NCBI GenBank assembly: GCA_002068815.1 | Contig: MWAC01000193.1 | Coordinates: forward strand, 1-5,054 | Origin: Firmicutes bacterium ADurb.Bin467 | GTDB taxonomy: Bacteria; Bacillota; Clostridia; Christensenellales; Aristaeellaceae | Reading direction: 5' to 3' | DNA length: 5,054 nucleotides | Notes under the pieces: model-generated | What the model saw: only the letters and a program-made list of their open reading frames with translations | Database searches by the model: none | What the model was told of the DNA's origin: nothing | Translations under genes and position numbers: made by a program | Part shown: positions 1 to 5,051 of the stretch, piece by piece | Layout of the letters: the number at the start of each line of letters is the position of its first letter | How positions within the stretch are numbered: position 1 is the first letter of the stretch

Positions 1-297
1 CTCTCAGACCAGCTACCCGTCTTCGCCTTGGTGGGCCGTTACCCCGCCAACAAGCTGATGGGCCGCAGGCTCATCCTCAAGCGCGAGCTTCCGTGGAGAG
101 GCCCGCTTTGGCCATTGCTGGCGTCATGCGGTATTAGCCCTCCTTTCGGAGGGTTGTCCCCCACTCGAGGGTAGATTACCTACGTGTTACTCACCCGTGC
201 GCCACTTTACCGGGGCCGAAGCCCTTTCTCGTGCGACTTGCATGTGTTAGGCGCGCCGCTAACGTTCGTTCTGAGCCAGGATCAAACTCTCCAGTTT
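1..297 (-). rRNA. 16S ribosomal RNA, 5' part (cut by the window edge)
   Basis: This is the start of the small-subunit rRNA, read on the minus strand. The universal 27F primer site (AGAGTTTGATCCTGGCTCAG) lies at 290-271. In E. coli numbering that site begins at nucleotide 8, which puts the mature 5' end near 297. Downstream are other conserved blocks: ACACATGCAAGTCG, the GGCGCACGGGTGAGTAACAC block, and GGTCTGAGAG at the left edge. About the first 300 nt (V1-V2) are present. The block after the primer site reads GAACGAACGTTAGCGGCG rather than the usual Bacillota GGACGAACGCTGGCGGCG. From memory this is closer to Acidobacteriota-like sequences, but that is uncertain. No rRNA promoter or boxA is visible upstream, where a gyrB fragment sits only about 43 bases away. 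The sequence may therefore not belong to the same genome as the rest of the window. Confidence 0.97.
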
Positions 298-615
298 GAA
301 TCCTTTCGGCTCGCTCCCACGGCCCGTCGGTTGCCCGACGACCGCGGGGCGGCCCACCTTTGGGTGGATGCCGACCGGGATGCCGCGGCCGTTGTCCTCG
401 ACGGACACGGAGCCGTCCCTGTGAAGCGTGACAAGAATGGTGTCGCAGAAGCCCGCGAGCGCCTCGTCGATGGCGTTGTCCACGATTTCGTACACGAGGT
501 GGTGCAGCCCCCGCTCGTCGGTCGAGCCGATGTACATTCCCGGTCGGCGCCTTACGGCTTCGAGGCCCTCCAGAACCTGTATCTGGCTCTCGTCATAGTG
601 GTGTTCGCTGTGCAT
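259..615 (-). CDS. gyrB: Truncated DNA gyrase subunit B, N-terminal ATPase fragment fused to rRNA sequence
   Basis: GyrB is the ATPase subunit of DNA gyrase, which introduces negative supercoils. Full-length GyrB is roughly 635-650 residues, and here only the first ~92 are present. The visible part is the start of the GHKL ATP-binding fold: [20 protein letters not shown] (residues 13-32), then [13 protein letters not shown] (43-55) with the presumed catalytic Glu43, the Mg-binding Asn47 and Asp50, then DNGRGIP (74-80) and [10 protein letters not shown] (83-92). Normally the frame would continue with EVV and the HAGGKF block. Instead it leaves the family at about base 340 and reads 26 unrelated codons through the rRNA leader into 16S, stopping at 259-261. 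The start at 615 is chosen because GAAGGGG lies 9 bases upstream and because the family homology begins just after it. An upstream in-frame extension to 762 has no support. ParE is an alternative family member, as the N-termini are similar. As it stands the product could not work. Confidence 0.88.
   Translation of the reverse strand: MHSEHHYDESQIQVLEGLEAVRRRPGMYIGSTDERGLHHLVYEIVDNAIDEALAGFCDTILVTLHRDGSVSVEDNGRGIPVGIHPKVGRPAVVGQPTGRGSEPKGFKLESLILAQNER
325..340 (-). repeat. Perfect 6-bp hairpin with a GCAA loop at the gyrB/rRNA junction
   Basis: On the minus strand the sequence reads CGTCGG-GCAA-CCGACG, a perfect six-base-pair stem closed by a GNRA-type tetraloop. It starts exactly where similarity to GyrB ends and lies about 28 bases upstream of the expected mature 16S 5' end. 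It may belong to the leader of the rRNA transcript. Its position at the breakpoint also makes it a candidate for template switching or for a misassembly anchor. There is no U-tract after it, so it is not an intrinsic terminator. Confidence 0.6.
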
Positions 616-651
616 ACATGCCTGCCCCTTCAAGTTTTCCGGATATTTCCC

Positions 652-669
652 TACTATAATAGTATAGCA
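652..669 (-). promoter_or_regulatory. Probable gyrB promoter: extended -10 inside an AT palindrome
   Basis: On the minus strand TGCTATACT (669-661) is an extended -10 element (TG-n-TATACT), about 46 bases before the gyrB start codon. This predicts a leader of roughly 40 nt. No good -35 is visible, which is acceptable for an extended -10 promoter. It overlaps the palindrome TACTAT-A-ATAGTA (652-664), which also places a perfect TATAAT on the plus strand (655-660). The site could therefore drive both directions or bind a symmetric regulator. The bidirectional reading is inference. Confidence 0.55.
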
Positions 670-735
670 CATTTCGGCGCAGTTAGCCAGAGGAAACTCA
701 GGCGTTGCAAACTTTAACAGCCCGCGTTTTTGGGT

Positions 736-763
736 TTGCTTTTTGGAAAGAATATGGTACAAT
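736..763 (+). promoter_or_regulatory. Promoter of the secreted peptidoglycan-binding protein gene
   Basis: TTGCTT (736-741) and TACAAT (758-763) are separated by 16 bases. The -10 is preceded by TGG, giving the extended -10 form TG-n-TACAAT. Transcription would start near 770 and give a leader of about 29 nt before the ATG at 799. This supports the ATG at 799 as the start and argues against an in-frame TTG at 730, which lies upstream of the promoter. Confidence 0.6.
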
Positions 764-798
764 CATTGTCGGAGAATGGTGCAAAGAGGGGTAAGGAG

Positions 799-1932
799 AT
801 GCTGAAAAAGACACTCTTGATGCTGTGCGTTTTGGCGGTGCTGCTTTCGGGCGCGGGGGCCTATGCGAAGATCAACTGGTCGGTCAAGGCGCCGGAGGAC
901 GGCGCGGCGGACGCGCTTCCGGGCGGCGTCGGGCTGCTCTTCGACCGGAACGGCATTCGGCTCGAGGTCACCTCGATCGAGTTCCGCAGCGGGGAGCTGC
1001 CGAATCTGCACTTCGACGTATGGATCGAAAACGAATCCGGCGGCACGCTGAACCTGCACTTTGACGACGTCTACGTCGACGGCGAGGAGGTCAACGGCAT
1101 CGGCATCTACGACCTCGCCTCCGGGAAATCGATCCCCGAGTATTTCTTCCTCGAGCCGTTCGAGGGGCAGAGCGAGGAGATTCTCCGGAACCCGCGCGAG
1201 ATATCGTTCAACATCCGCGTGCAGTTCGACTCGACCGGCGCCGACTTCTTCACGCAGCCGTGCCGCATGACCGGGCCGCTGAGCATGGCGGCGGCGACCG
1301 CGTACCCGACCGTCCAACCGACGGCCGCGCCGGACTACCCGTGGCTCGAGAAGGGCGACGAGGGGAGCGACGTGCGAAGGCTGCAGCTCGCGCTGATCTC
1401 GCTGGGCTACCTGTCCGGCACCGCGGACGGCGTCTACGGGAACCAGACCGCACAGGCCGTGTACGACTTCCGCAAGCAGAACGGGCTGCTCATCGGCATC
1501 TACGACGACGAGGCGTCGCCCGACGTGCAGGCGGTGCTGTTCGGAGGCTACGCGGAGCCGTACACAGAGCCCCCGTTCTCACTCGAAATCTTCGCCGGGT
1601 CGAACGCCCAGTGGGAGGATGTGTCGGGCGACAGGCTCAAGATACACGTGCAGGTGCGAAACGTCGCGAAGTACCGGACCGTCAAGGCGTTCGAGCTCTA
1701 CATGTACGCGACCGACGTCTGGGGCGAGCCCATCTACGGCGAGGATCAGGTCTACTACGCGACGACGACGAAGAACATAGGCCCCGGAAAGACCGCCTAC
1801 AGCGACTACATGGTCATTTCGGACAGGAGCCGGATCGACAAGGTTTACGTCGGCATCAGCAAGATCGTCTACACAAACGGCACGGTCGAGGAGCCGTCGA
1901 GCGTGGAGTACTGGAGCTGGGAGATCTGGTAG
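799..1932 (+). CDS. Secreted protein with a central peptidoglycan-binding domain
   Basis: The protein has 377 residues. It begins with a Sec signal peptide: LKK, then a hydrophobic core, then AYA (residues 21-23) as a likely signal peptidase I site before Lys24. There is no lipobox cysteine. Residues ~45-147 form a beta-rich region with alternating hydrophobic residues, probably Ig-like. A Pro/Thr/Ala linker follows (~168-182). Residues ~182-250 match the PG_binding_1 fold (PF01471): LEKGDEGSDVRRLQLAL, LGYL, DGVYGNQTAQAVYDFRKQNG. The C-terminal ~115 residues are a second predicted beta-sandwich with ISKIVYTNGTVEE near the end, resembling poorly characterised Clostridia extracellular domains. 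No catalytic motif of a hydrolase is visible, so a role in binding the cell wall or a ligand is inferred. The start at 799 has GAGGGG seven bases upstream (AAGGAG directly abuts the ATG) and opens with the signal peptide. The gene appears to be transcribed alone, divergently from gyrB and convergently with ackA. Confidence 0.85.
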   Translation: MLKKTLLMLCVLAVLLSGAGAYAKINWSVKAPEDGAADALPGGVGLLFDRNGIRLEVTSIEFRSGELPNLHFDVWIENESGGTLNLHFDDVYVDGEEVNGIGIYDLASGKSIPEYFFLEPFEGQSEEILRNPREISFNIRVQFDSTGADFFTQPCRMTGPLSMAAATAYPTVQPTAAPDYPWLEKGDEGSDVRRLQLALISLGYLSGTADGVYGNQTAQAVYDFRKQNGLLIGIYDDEASPDVQAVLFGGYAEPYTEPPFSLEIFAGSNAQWEDVSGDRLKIHVQVRNVAKYRTVKAFELYMYATDVWGEPIYGEDQVYYATTTKNIGPGKTAYSDYMVISDRSRIDKVYVGISKIVYTNGTVEEPSSVEYWSWEIW

Positions 1933-1935
1933 ACG

Positions 1936-1963
1936 GCATCAAAAAACCGCGGGTTTTTGATGC
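1936..1963. repeat. Inverted repeat just after the peptidoglycan-binding gene, possible bidirectional terminator
   Basis: GCATCAAAAA (1936-1945) pairs perfectly with TTTTTGATGC (1954-1963) around an eight-base GC-rich centre. It begins three bases after the TAG stop. The A-run, GC core and T-run read the same on both strands, as in bidirectional terminators. However, the T-run is inside the stem and no U-tract follows it on either strand, so the terminator call is tentative. Confidence 0.5.
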
Positions 1964-1970
1964 GCAGGGG

Positions 1971-2012
1971 CCGGTCGCCTGAAATTCTCTCGAATTTCCG
2001 TGCGGCGACCGG
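1971..2012. repeat. Long two-part hairpin in the convergent intergenic region
   Basis: CCGGTCGCC (1971-1979) pairs perfectly with GGCGACCGG (2004-2012). Inside it GAAATTC (1981-1987) pairs with GAATTTC (1992-1998) around a TCTC loop, leaving an asymmetric bulge of about five bases. That is 16 base pairs in 42 bases. No U-tract follows on the plus strand, so it is probably not a simple terminator. Its right arm overlaps the left arm of a second possible stem (2010-2016 with 2028-2034), so only one of the two can form in full. It may be an mRNA 3'-end stabiliser, a dispersed intergenic repeat or part of a structured RNA. Confidence 0.6.
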
Positions 2013-2055
2013 AGGGGGTAGGCATTTCCCTCCGCCTCAGCTCCCGGAAAATGCG

Positions 2056-2089
2056 CGAAGCCGACGTACACGCCGTCGGCTTCGATTTT
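2056..2089 (+). terminator. Rho-independent terminator candidate (plus strand)
   Basis: CGAAGCCGACG (2056-2066) pairs perfectly with CGTCGGCTTCG (2074-2084) around a seven-base loop, giving an 11-bp stem. ATTTT follows it on the plus strand. It would end the transcript of the peptidoglycan-binding gene, about 125 bases after the stop codon. On the minus strand the same stem is followed by CGCATTTT, so it may also serve ackA, less convincingly. Confidence 0.65.
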
Positions 2090-2121
2090 ACAGGCGGTTC
2101 TGCAATCCATTGTTGATAATC

Positions 2122-2152
2122 CGGGGGCCGCGCCGCGCGACCCTCGTTTTTT
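2122..2152 (+). terminator. Rho-independent terminator candidate (plus strand) close to the ackA 3' end
   Basis: CGGGGG (2122-2127) pairs with CCCTCG (2141-2146, one G-T wobble). The stem continues after one C-A mismatch with CGC (2129-2131) and GCG (2137-2139) around a five-base loop. TTTTTT (2147-2152) follows immediately. It is a strong form for the plus strand and would stop rightward transcription 12 bases before the antisense side of ackA begins. On the minus strand it lacks a U-tract. Confidence 0.6.
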
Positions 2153-2164
2153 GCGTTTTGGGGA

Positions 2165-3361
2165 TTACTTCCCGATCAACTCCAGCGTATCCCTCGCGAT
2201 CGAGATCTCCTCGTTCGTCGGGATGACCCAGACCTGCACTGTGCTGTCCGGCGCGGAGATCGGGCCCTCGGCGGCGCGGGTTGAATCGTTCGCCGCCGGG
2301 TCGAGCTTCACGCCCAGGAACTCGAGCCCCTCGAGGATCAGCGCGCGCGCGCGGCAGTCGTTCTCGCCGATGCCGGCGGTGAAGACGATCGCGTCGAGCC
2401 CGCCCATCGCGGCGGCGTAGGCGCCGATGTACTTGCGGATGCGGTACGCCCAGATGTCGATCGTGATCTTCGCCATCTCGTTTCCGGCGTTCGCGGCGGC
2501 CCAGACGTCGCGCATGTCGCTCGACACGCCGGACAGGCCCAGAAGCCCCGACTTCTTGTTCAGGAAGTTCACGACCTCGCCGACGGTCATGTGCTCGCTG
2601 TCGGCGATGTACTCGACGATCGCGGGGTCGACGTCGCCCGAGCGCGTGCCCATGAGGACGCCCTCGAGAGGCGTCAGGCCCATCGACGTGTCGACGCACT
2701 TGCCGTTGACGCAGGCGCTCAAGGACGAGCCGTTCCCGAGGTGGCAGACGACGATCTTGCTCTCCTTGCCGGTAAACCCGAGCAGCTCGACCGCGCGCGC
2801 GGAGACGAAGCGGTGGCTCGTGCCGTGGAAGCCGTAGCGGCGGATGTGGTGCTTTTTATAGAACTCATAGGGCACGCCGTAGAGGTACGCCTTCTTCGGC
2901 ATCGTCTGGTGGAACGCCGTGTCGAACACCGCGACCATCGGCGTATTCGGCATGACCGCCTGGCACGCGCGTATGCCCATCAGATTCGCCGGGTTGTGCA
3001 GGGGCCCGAGCGGGATGTACTCCTCGATCGCGTCGATGACCGGCTGCGTGATGATGCAGGACGCGGTGAACTTCTCGCCGCCGTGCAGCACGCGGTGGCC
3101 GACCGCGGCGATCTCCGAGATCGACGAGATCGCGCCGTGGTCCTCGTCGAGCAGCGCCTCGAGCACGACGCCCATCGCCTGCGTGTGGTCGCGGATGTCC
3201 TTGTCGAGCGTGAACTTGCCGTCGCCGAAGCTGTGGCAGAGCTTGCCGCCGGGGATGCCGATGCGCTCGACGATGCCCTTGGCGAGGATCGACTCGTCGG
3301 TCATGTCGATCAATTGGTATTTCAGGGAGGACGATCCGGCGTTGATGATCAGTATTTTCAT
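2165..3361 (-). CDS. ackA: Acetate kinase
   Basis: Acetate kinase converts acetyl phosphate and ADP to acetate and ATP in the cytosol (reversible). With Pta it gives the ATP-yielding acetate branch of fermentation. The protein has 398 residues, the usual length. Family marks are all present: NAGSSSLKY (residues 7-15), GHRVLHGGEKFT (88-99), FDTAFH (146-151), FHGTSHR (178-184), HLGNGSS (207-213), GTRSGD (238-243), FTAGIGEN (327-334) and PTNEE (381-385). The residues matching the studied Methanosarcina enzyme (Asn7, Arg91, Asp148, His180, Arg241, Glu384) are here Asn7, Arg90, Asp147, His179, Arg240 and Glu384. The ATG at 3361 has GAGGAG six bases upstream. The gene lies 33 bases after pta with no visible promoter between them, so the two are probably cotranscribed. 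The stop is TAA at 2167-2165. Confidence 0.98.
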   Translation of the reverse strand: MKILIINAGSSSLKYQLIDMTDESILAKGIVERIGIPGGKLCHSFGDGKFTLDKDIRDHTQAMGVVLEALLDEDHGAISSISEIAAVGHRVLHGGEKFTASCIITQPVIDAIEEYIPLGPLHNPANLMGIRACQAVMPNTPMVAVFDTAFHQTMPKKAYLYGVPYEFYKKHHIRRYGFHGTSHRFVSARAVELLGFTGKESKIVVCHLGNGSSLSACVNGKCVDTSMGLTPLEGVLMGTRSGDVDPAIVEYIADSEHMTVGEVVNFLNKKSGLLGLSGVSSDMRDVWAAANAGNEMAKITIDIWAYRIRKYIGAYAAAMGGLDAIVFTAGIGENDCRARALILEGLEFLGVKLDPAANDSTRAAEGPISAPDSTVQVWVIPTNEEISIARDTLELIGK

Positions 3362-3394
3362 ATGTTTCTCCTCGCTTCGCGGGAATTTGGGGCT

Positions 3395-4384
3395 CTACGC
3401 CTGCGCCTGCGCGGCGGTGATCGCGACGGTGGCGACGATGTCCTCGACGGAGCAGCCGCGGGACAGGTCGTTGCAGGGCTTCGCGATGCCCTGGAGGATC
3501 GGGCCGTAGGCCTCGGCGCCCGCGAGACGCTGCACGAGCTTGTAGCCGATGTTCGCGCTCTCGAGGCCGGGGAACACCAGCGTGTTCGCCTTCCCGGCGA
3601 CCGGGCTTCCGGGGGCCTTCAACTTGCCGACGGATTCGACGATCGCCGCGTCGAGCTGCAGCTCGCCGTCGATCTGCACGTCGGGTGCCATCTGCCTGGC
3701 GAGCCCGGTCGCCTGCTGGACCTTCGTCACGAGGTCGTGCTTGGCGCTTCCCTTCGTCGAGAACGAGAGCATCGCGACCCTCGGCTCGAACCCCGCGAGC
3801 GCGCGCGCCGATTCCGCCGCGCCGACGGCGATGTTCGCGAGCTCCTCGGCGGTCGGGTCGACGACGACCGCGCAATCGGCGAAGATCATCACGCCGTCCT
3901 CGCCGTATTGGGCGTCCTTCATCTCCATCAGGAAGCAGGAGGAGACGGTCTTGATGCCGGGCTTCGGCTTGATGATCTGCAGCGCCGGGCGCAGCATGTC
4001 GCCGGTCGAGTGGATCGCGCCGGAGACGAGCCCGTCCGCGTCCCCCACCTTGACCATCATGACGCCAAAGTACATCGGGTCCCTGACGAGCCTTGCCGCC
4101 TCTTCCTCGGTCATGCCCTTCGCCTTGCGGAGCTCGAACAGCGTGCTCGCGTACTGCGCGGACTTCGGGGAAGCCGCCGGGTCGACGATCTCGACGCCCG
4201 GGAGCGGCGCGCCGTCCGCGACCTCGCGAACCTTTTCCGGGTTTCCCAGAAGCGTCAATTTCGCCAGGCCCTCCGAGGCGATGATCGAGGCGGCCCGCAC
4301 ATTTCGAACCTCCTCGCCCTCGGGAAGCACGATGTGCCGAACGTCGGCCTTCGCCTTTGCCTTGATCCTGTCGATAAGCGCCAT
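3395..4384 (-). CDS. pta: Phosphate acetyltransferase (phosphotransacetylase)
   Basis: Pta transfers the acetyl group of acetyl-CoA to phosphate, giving acetyl phosphate and CoA, which AckA then uses to make ATP. The protein has 329 residues, the size of the short single-domain clostridial and archaeal form, without the N-terminal regulatory domains of the long enterobacterial form. PTA_PTB family (PF01515) marks include HIVLPEGEE near the start, SGAIHSTGDMLRPALQ, FADCAVVVDPTAEELA, SFSTKGSAKHD, DGELQLDAAI, ANTLVFPGLESANIGYK and LSRGCSVEDI near the end. The Ser, Arg and Asp of SRGCSVED (308, 309 and 315) match the active-site Ser309, Arg310 and Asp316 of the Methanosarcina enzyme. The ATG at 4384 was chosen over an in-frame ATG at 4420 because GGAGGG lies six bases upstream and family similarity starts at ALIDRI. 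The pta promoter also predicts an RNA start near 4420. First gene of the pta-ackA operon. Confidence 0.97.
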   Translation of the reverse strand: MALIDRIKAKAKADVRHIVLPEGEEVRNVRAASIIASEGLAKLTLLGNPEKVREVADGAPLPGVEIVDPAASPKSAQYASTLFELRKAKGMTEEEAARLVRDPMYFGVMMVKVGDADGLVSGAIHSTGDMLRPALQIIKPKPGIKTVSSCFLMEMKDAQYGEDGVMIFADCAVVVDPTAEELANIAVGAAESARALAGFEPRVAMLSFSTKGSAKHDLVTKVQQATGLARQMAPDVQIDGELQLDAAIVESVGKLKAPGSPVAGKANTLVFPGLESANIGYKLVQRLAGAEAYGPILQGIAKPCNDLSRGCSVEDIVATVAITAAQAQA

Positions 4385-4426
4385 GAACGTCCCTCCATAT
4401 GCCGAATTAAATTTTCCCATCTACCT

Positions 4427-4455
4427 ATTATACGATATAAATGCCGGTTTGAAAA
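4427..4455 (-). promoter_or_regulatory. Promoter of the pta-ackA operon
   Basis: On the minus strand TTTTCA (4455-4450) and a perfect TATAAT (4432-4427) are separated by 17 bases. Transcription would start near 4420 and give a leader of about 36 nt before the pta ATG. The site lies in the 87-base gap between tadA and pta, so pta-ackA can be expressed independently of tadA. An inverted repeat ATGCC (4441-4445) with GGCAT (4456-4460) flanks the -35 and could be an operator or a weak tadA terminator. Confidence 0.7.
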
Positions 4456-4471
4456 GGCATATTTGTAAACT

Positions 4472-4918
4472 TTAGCGCCGTGCGGCGTCAAAAAACCGTA
4501 CAAGAAGCAGGCGGCACTCGGCCTCGAGCACGCCTCCGTCGATCCTGCAGAAGTGGATGAACGCCGGGTCCTCGGGGATGCGGTAGACGCTGCCCGCGCA
4601 GCCCTGCTTTTCGTCGTACGCGCCGAACACGAGCCGCCGGACGCGCGCCTGCGAGATCGCGCCGGCGCACATCGGGCAGGGCTCGAGCGTCACGTACAGG
4701 TCGCAGTCGTACAGCCGCCAGTTCCCGAGCGCCTCCGCGGCGGCCCGGATCGCGAGCATCTCCGCGTGCGCGGTGGGGTCGCGGAGCTCCTCGCGGCGGT
4801 TGCGCGCGCGGGCGATGATCTCGCCGTTCAGGGCGATCGCGCAGCCGACCGGCGCCTCGCCGGCCTTCAGCGCCTCCTCGGCCTCCGCGAGCGCCTGGCG
4901 CATGAAGAACTCGTCCAT
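4472..4918 (-). CDS. tadA: tRNA-specific adenosine deaminase TadA
   Basis: TadA deaminates adenosine 34 of the tRNA-Arg(ACG) anticodon to inosine, so that one tRNA reads several codons. It is a zinc-dependent deaminase that acts as a dimer in the cytosol. The protein has 148 residues, close to the usual 150-165. The zinc-site motifs are intact: HAE at residues 51-53 (His51 ligand, Glu53 proton shuttle) and PCPMCAGAI with Cys81 and Cys84. APVGC (22-26) and ARNRRE (38-43) are the conserved substrate-side segments, and GNWRLYDCDLYVTLEP (65-80) is the typical TadA run. The ATG at 4918 is preferred over an in-frame ATG at 4936, because GGAGGGG lies five bases before 4918 and because 4936 overlaps the promoter region. 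The gene is monocistronic or the last of its unit, since pta has its own promoter downstream. A related cytosine or guanine deaminase is less likely, given the GNWRLYD and EPCPMC signature. Confidence 0.95.
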   Translation of the reverse strand: MDEFFMRQALAEAEEALKAGEAPVGCAIALNGEIIARARNRREELRDPTAHAEMLAIRAAAEALGNWRLYDCDLYVTLEPCPMCAGAISQARVRRLVFGAYDEKQGCAGSVYRIPEDPAFIHFCRIDGGVLEAECRLLLVRFFDAARR

Positions 4919-4937
4919 TTGCACCCCTCCCCGCATA

Positions 4938-4966
4938 ATTATACCCCGTTTTGGAAATTTTCGCAA
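4938..4966 (-). promoter_or_regulatory. Promoter of tadA
   Basis: On the minus strand TTGCGA (4966-4961) and a perfect TATAAT (4943-4938) are separated by exactly 17 bases. Transcription should start near 4931, leaving a leader of only about 13 nt that holds little more than the GGGGAGGGG ribosome binding site. The small inverted repeat AAGAA-TCGG-TTCTT (4965-4978) overlaps the -35 edge and might be an operator. Confidence 0.75.
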
Positions 4967-4968
4967 GA

Positions 4969-5027
4969 ATCGGTTCTTTTTCGGGCGCTTCGATTAGAAC
5001 TTGATGAACGTTTGCGATATCGGTTCT
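4969..5027. repeat. Short direct repeat upstream of tadA
   Basis: ATCGGTTCT occurs at 4969-4977 and again at 5019-5027. Each copy is followed by a T-rich run and preceded by a GC-containing GCAA or GCGAT segment. The copies are 50 bases apart, near five helical turns, which would place them on the same face of the DNA. They could be paired protein sites between tadA and a divergent gene to the right. Nine matching bases could also arise by chance. Confidence 0.3.
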
Positions 5028-5045
5028 GTTTTTATAACCAACCGC

Positions 5046-5051
5046 TTGACA
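5046..5051 (+). promoter_or_regulatory. Consensus -35 hexamer at the right edge
   Basis: TTGACA is a perfect sigma-A type -35 on the plus strand. Its -10 would fall about 17 bases further on, outside the window. It suggests a gene reading rightward, divergent from tadA. A single hexamer without its partner is weak evidence. Confidence 0.3.

Noticed and set aside
184..717. A plus-strand open frame of 177 codons across the 16S and gyrB fragments
   Set aside because: It reads antisense to rRNA and to conserved GyrB codons and has no ribosome binding site.
616..762. An in-frame N-terminal extension of the gyrB fragment to 762
   Set aside because: GyrB similarity begins only after the ATG at 615, which has a good GAAGGGG site. 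The extension also covers the predicted promoter and reads as non-conserved sequence.
730..798. An in-frame TTG start 23 codons upstream for the peptidoglycan-binding protein
   Set aside because: It lies before the predicted -10 (758-763), has no ribosome binding site, and would put charged residues ahead of a clean signal peptide that starts at 799.
1977..2164. Small open frames in the convergent intergenic region
   Set aside because: They are short, Arg-rich, cross the hairpins and lack ribosome binding sites. Hairpin and terminator structure explains the region better.
2339..2353. A run of alternating CG dinucleotides inside ackA
   Set aside because: It encodes conserved AckA residues (the CRARAL region) with GC-rich codons, so it needs no other explanation.
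4385..4420. A 12-residue N-terminal extension of Pta
   Set aside because: The ATG at 4384 has GGAGGG at ideal spacing and starts right at the family similarity. The upstream ATG coincides with the predicted transcription start.
2591..4468. A 625-codon open frame on the plus strand, opposite pta and ackA
   Set aside because: It is antisense to two well-conserved genes. Its product is a low-complexity run of Arg, Asp, Ala, Val and Leu, as expected when GC-rich codons are read backwards. No ribosome binding site or domain supports it.
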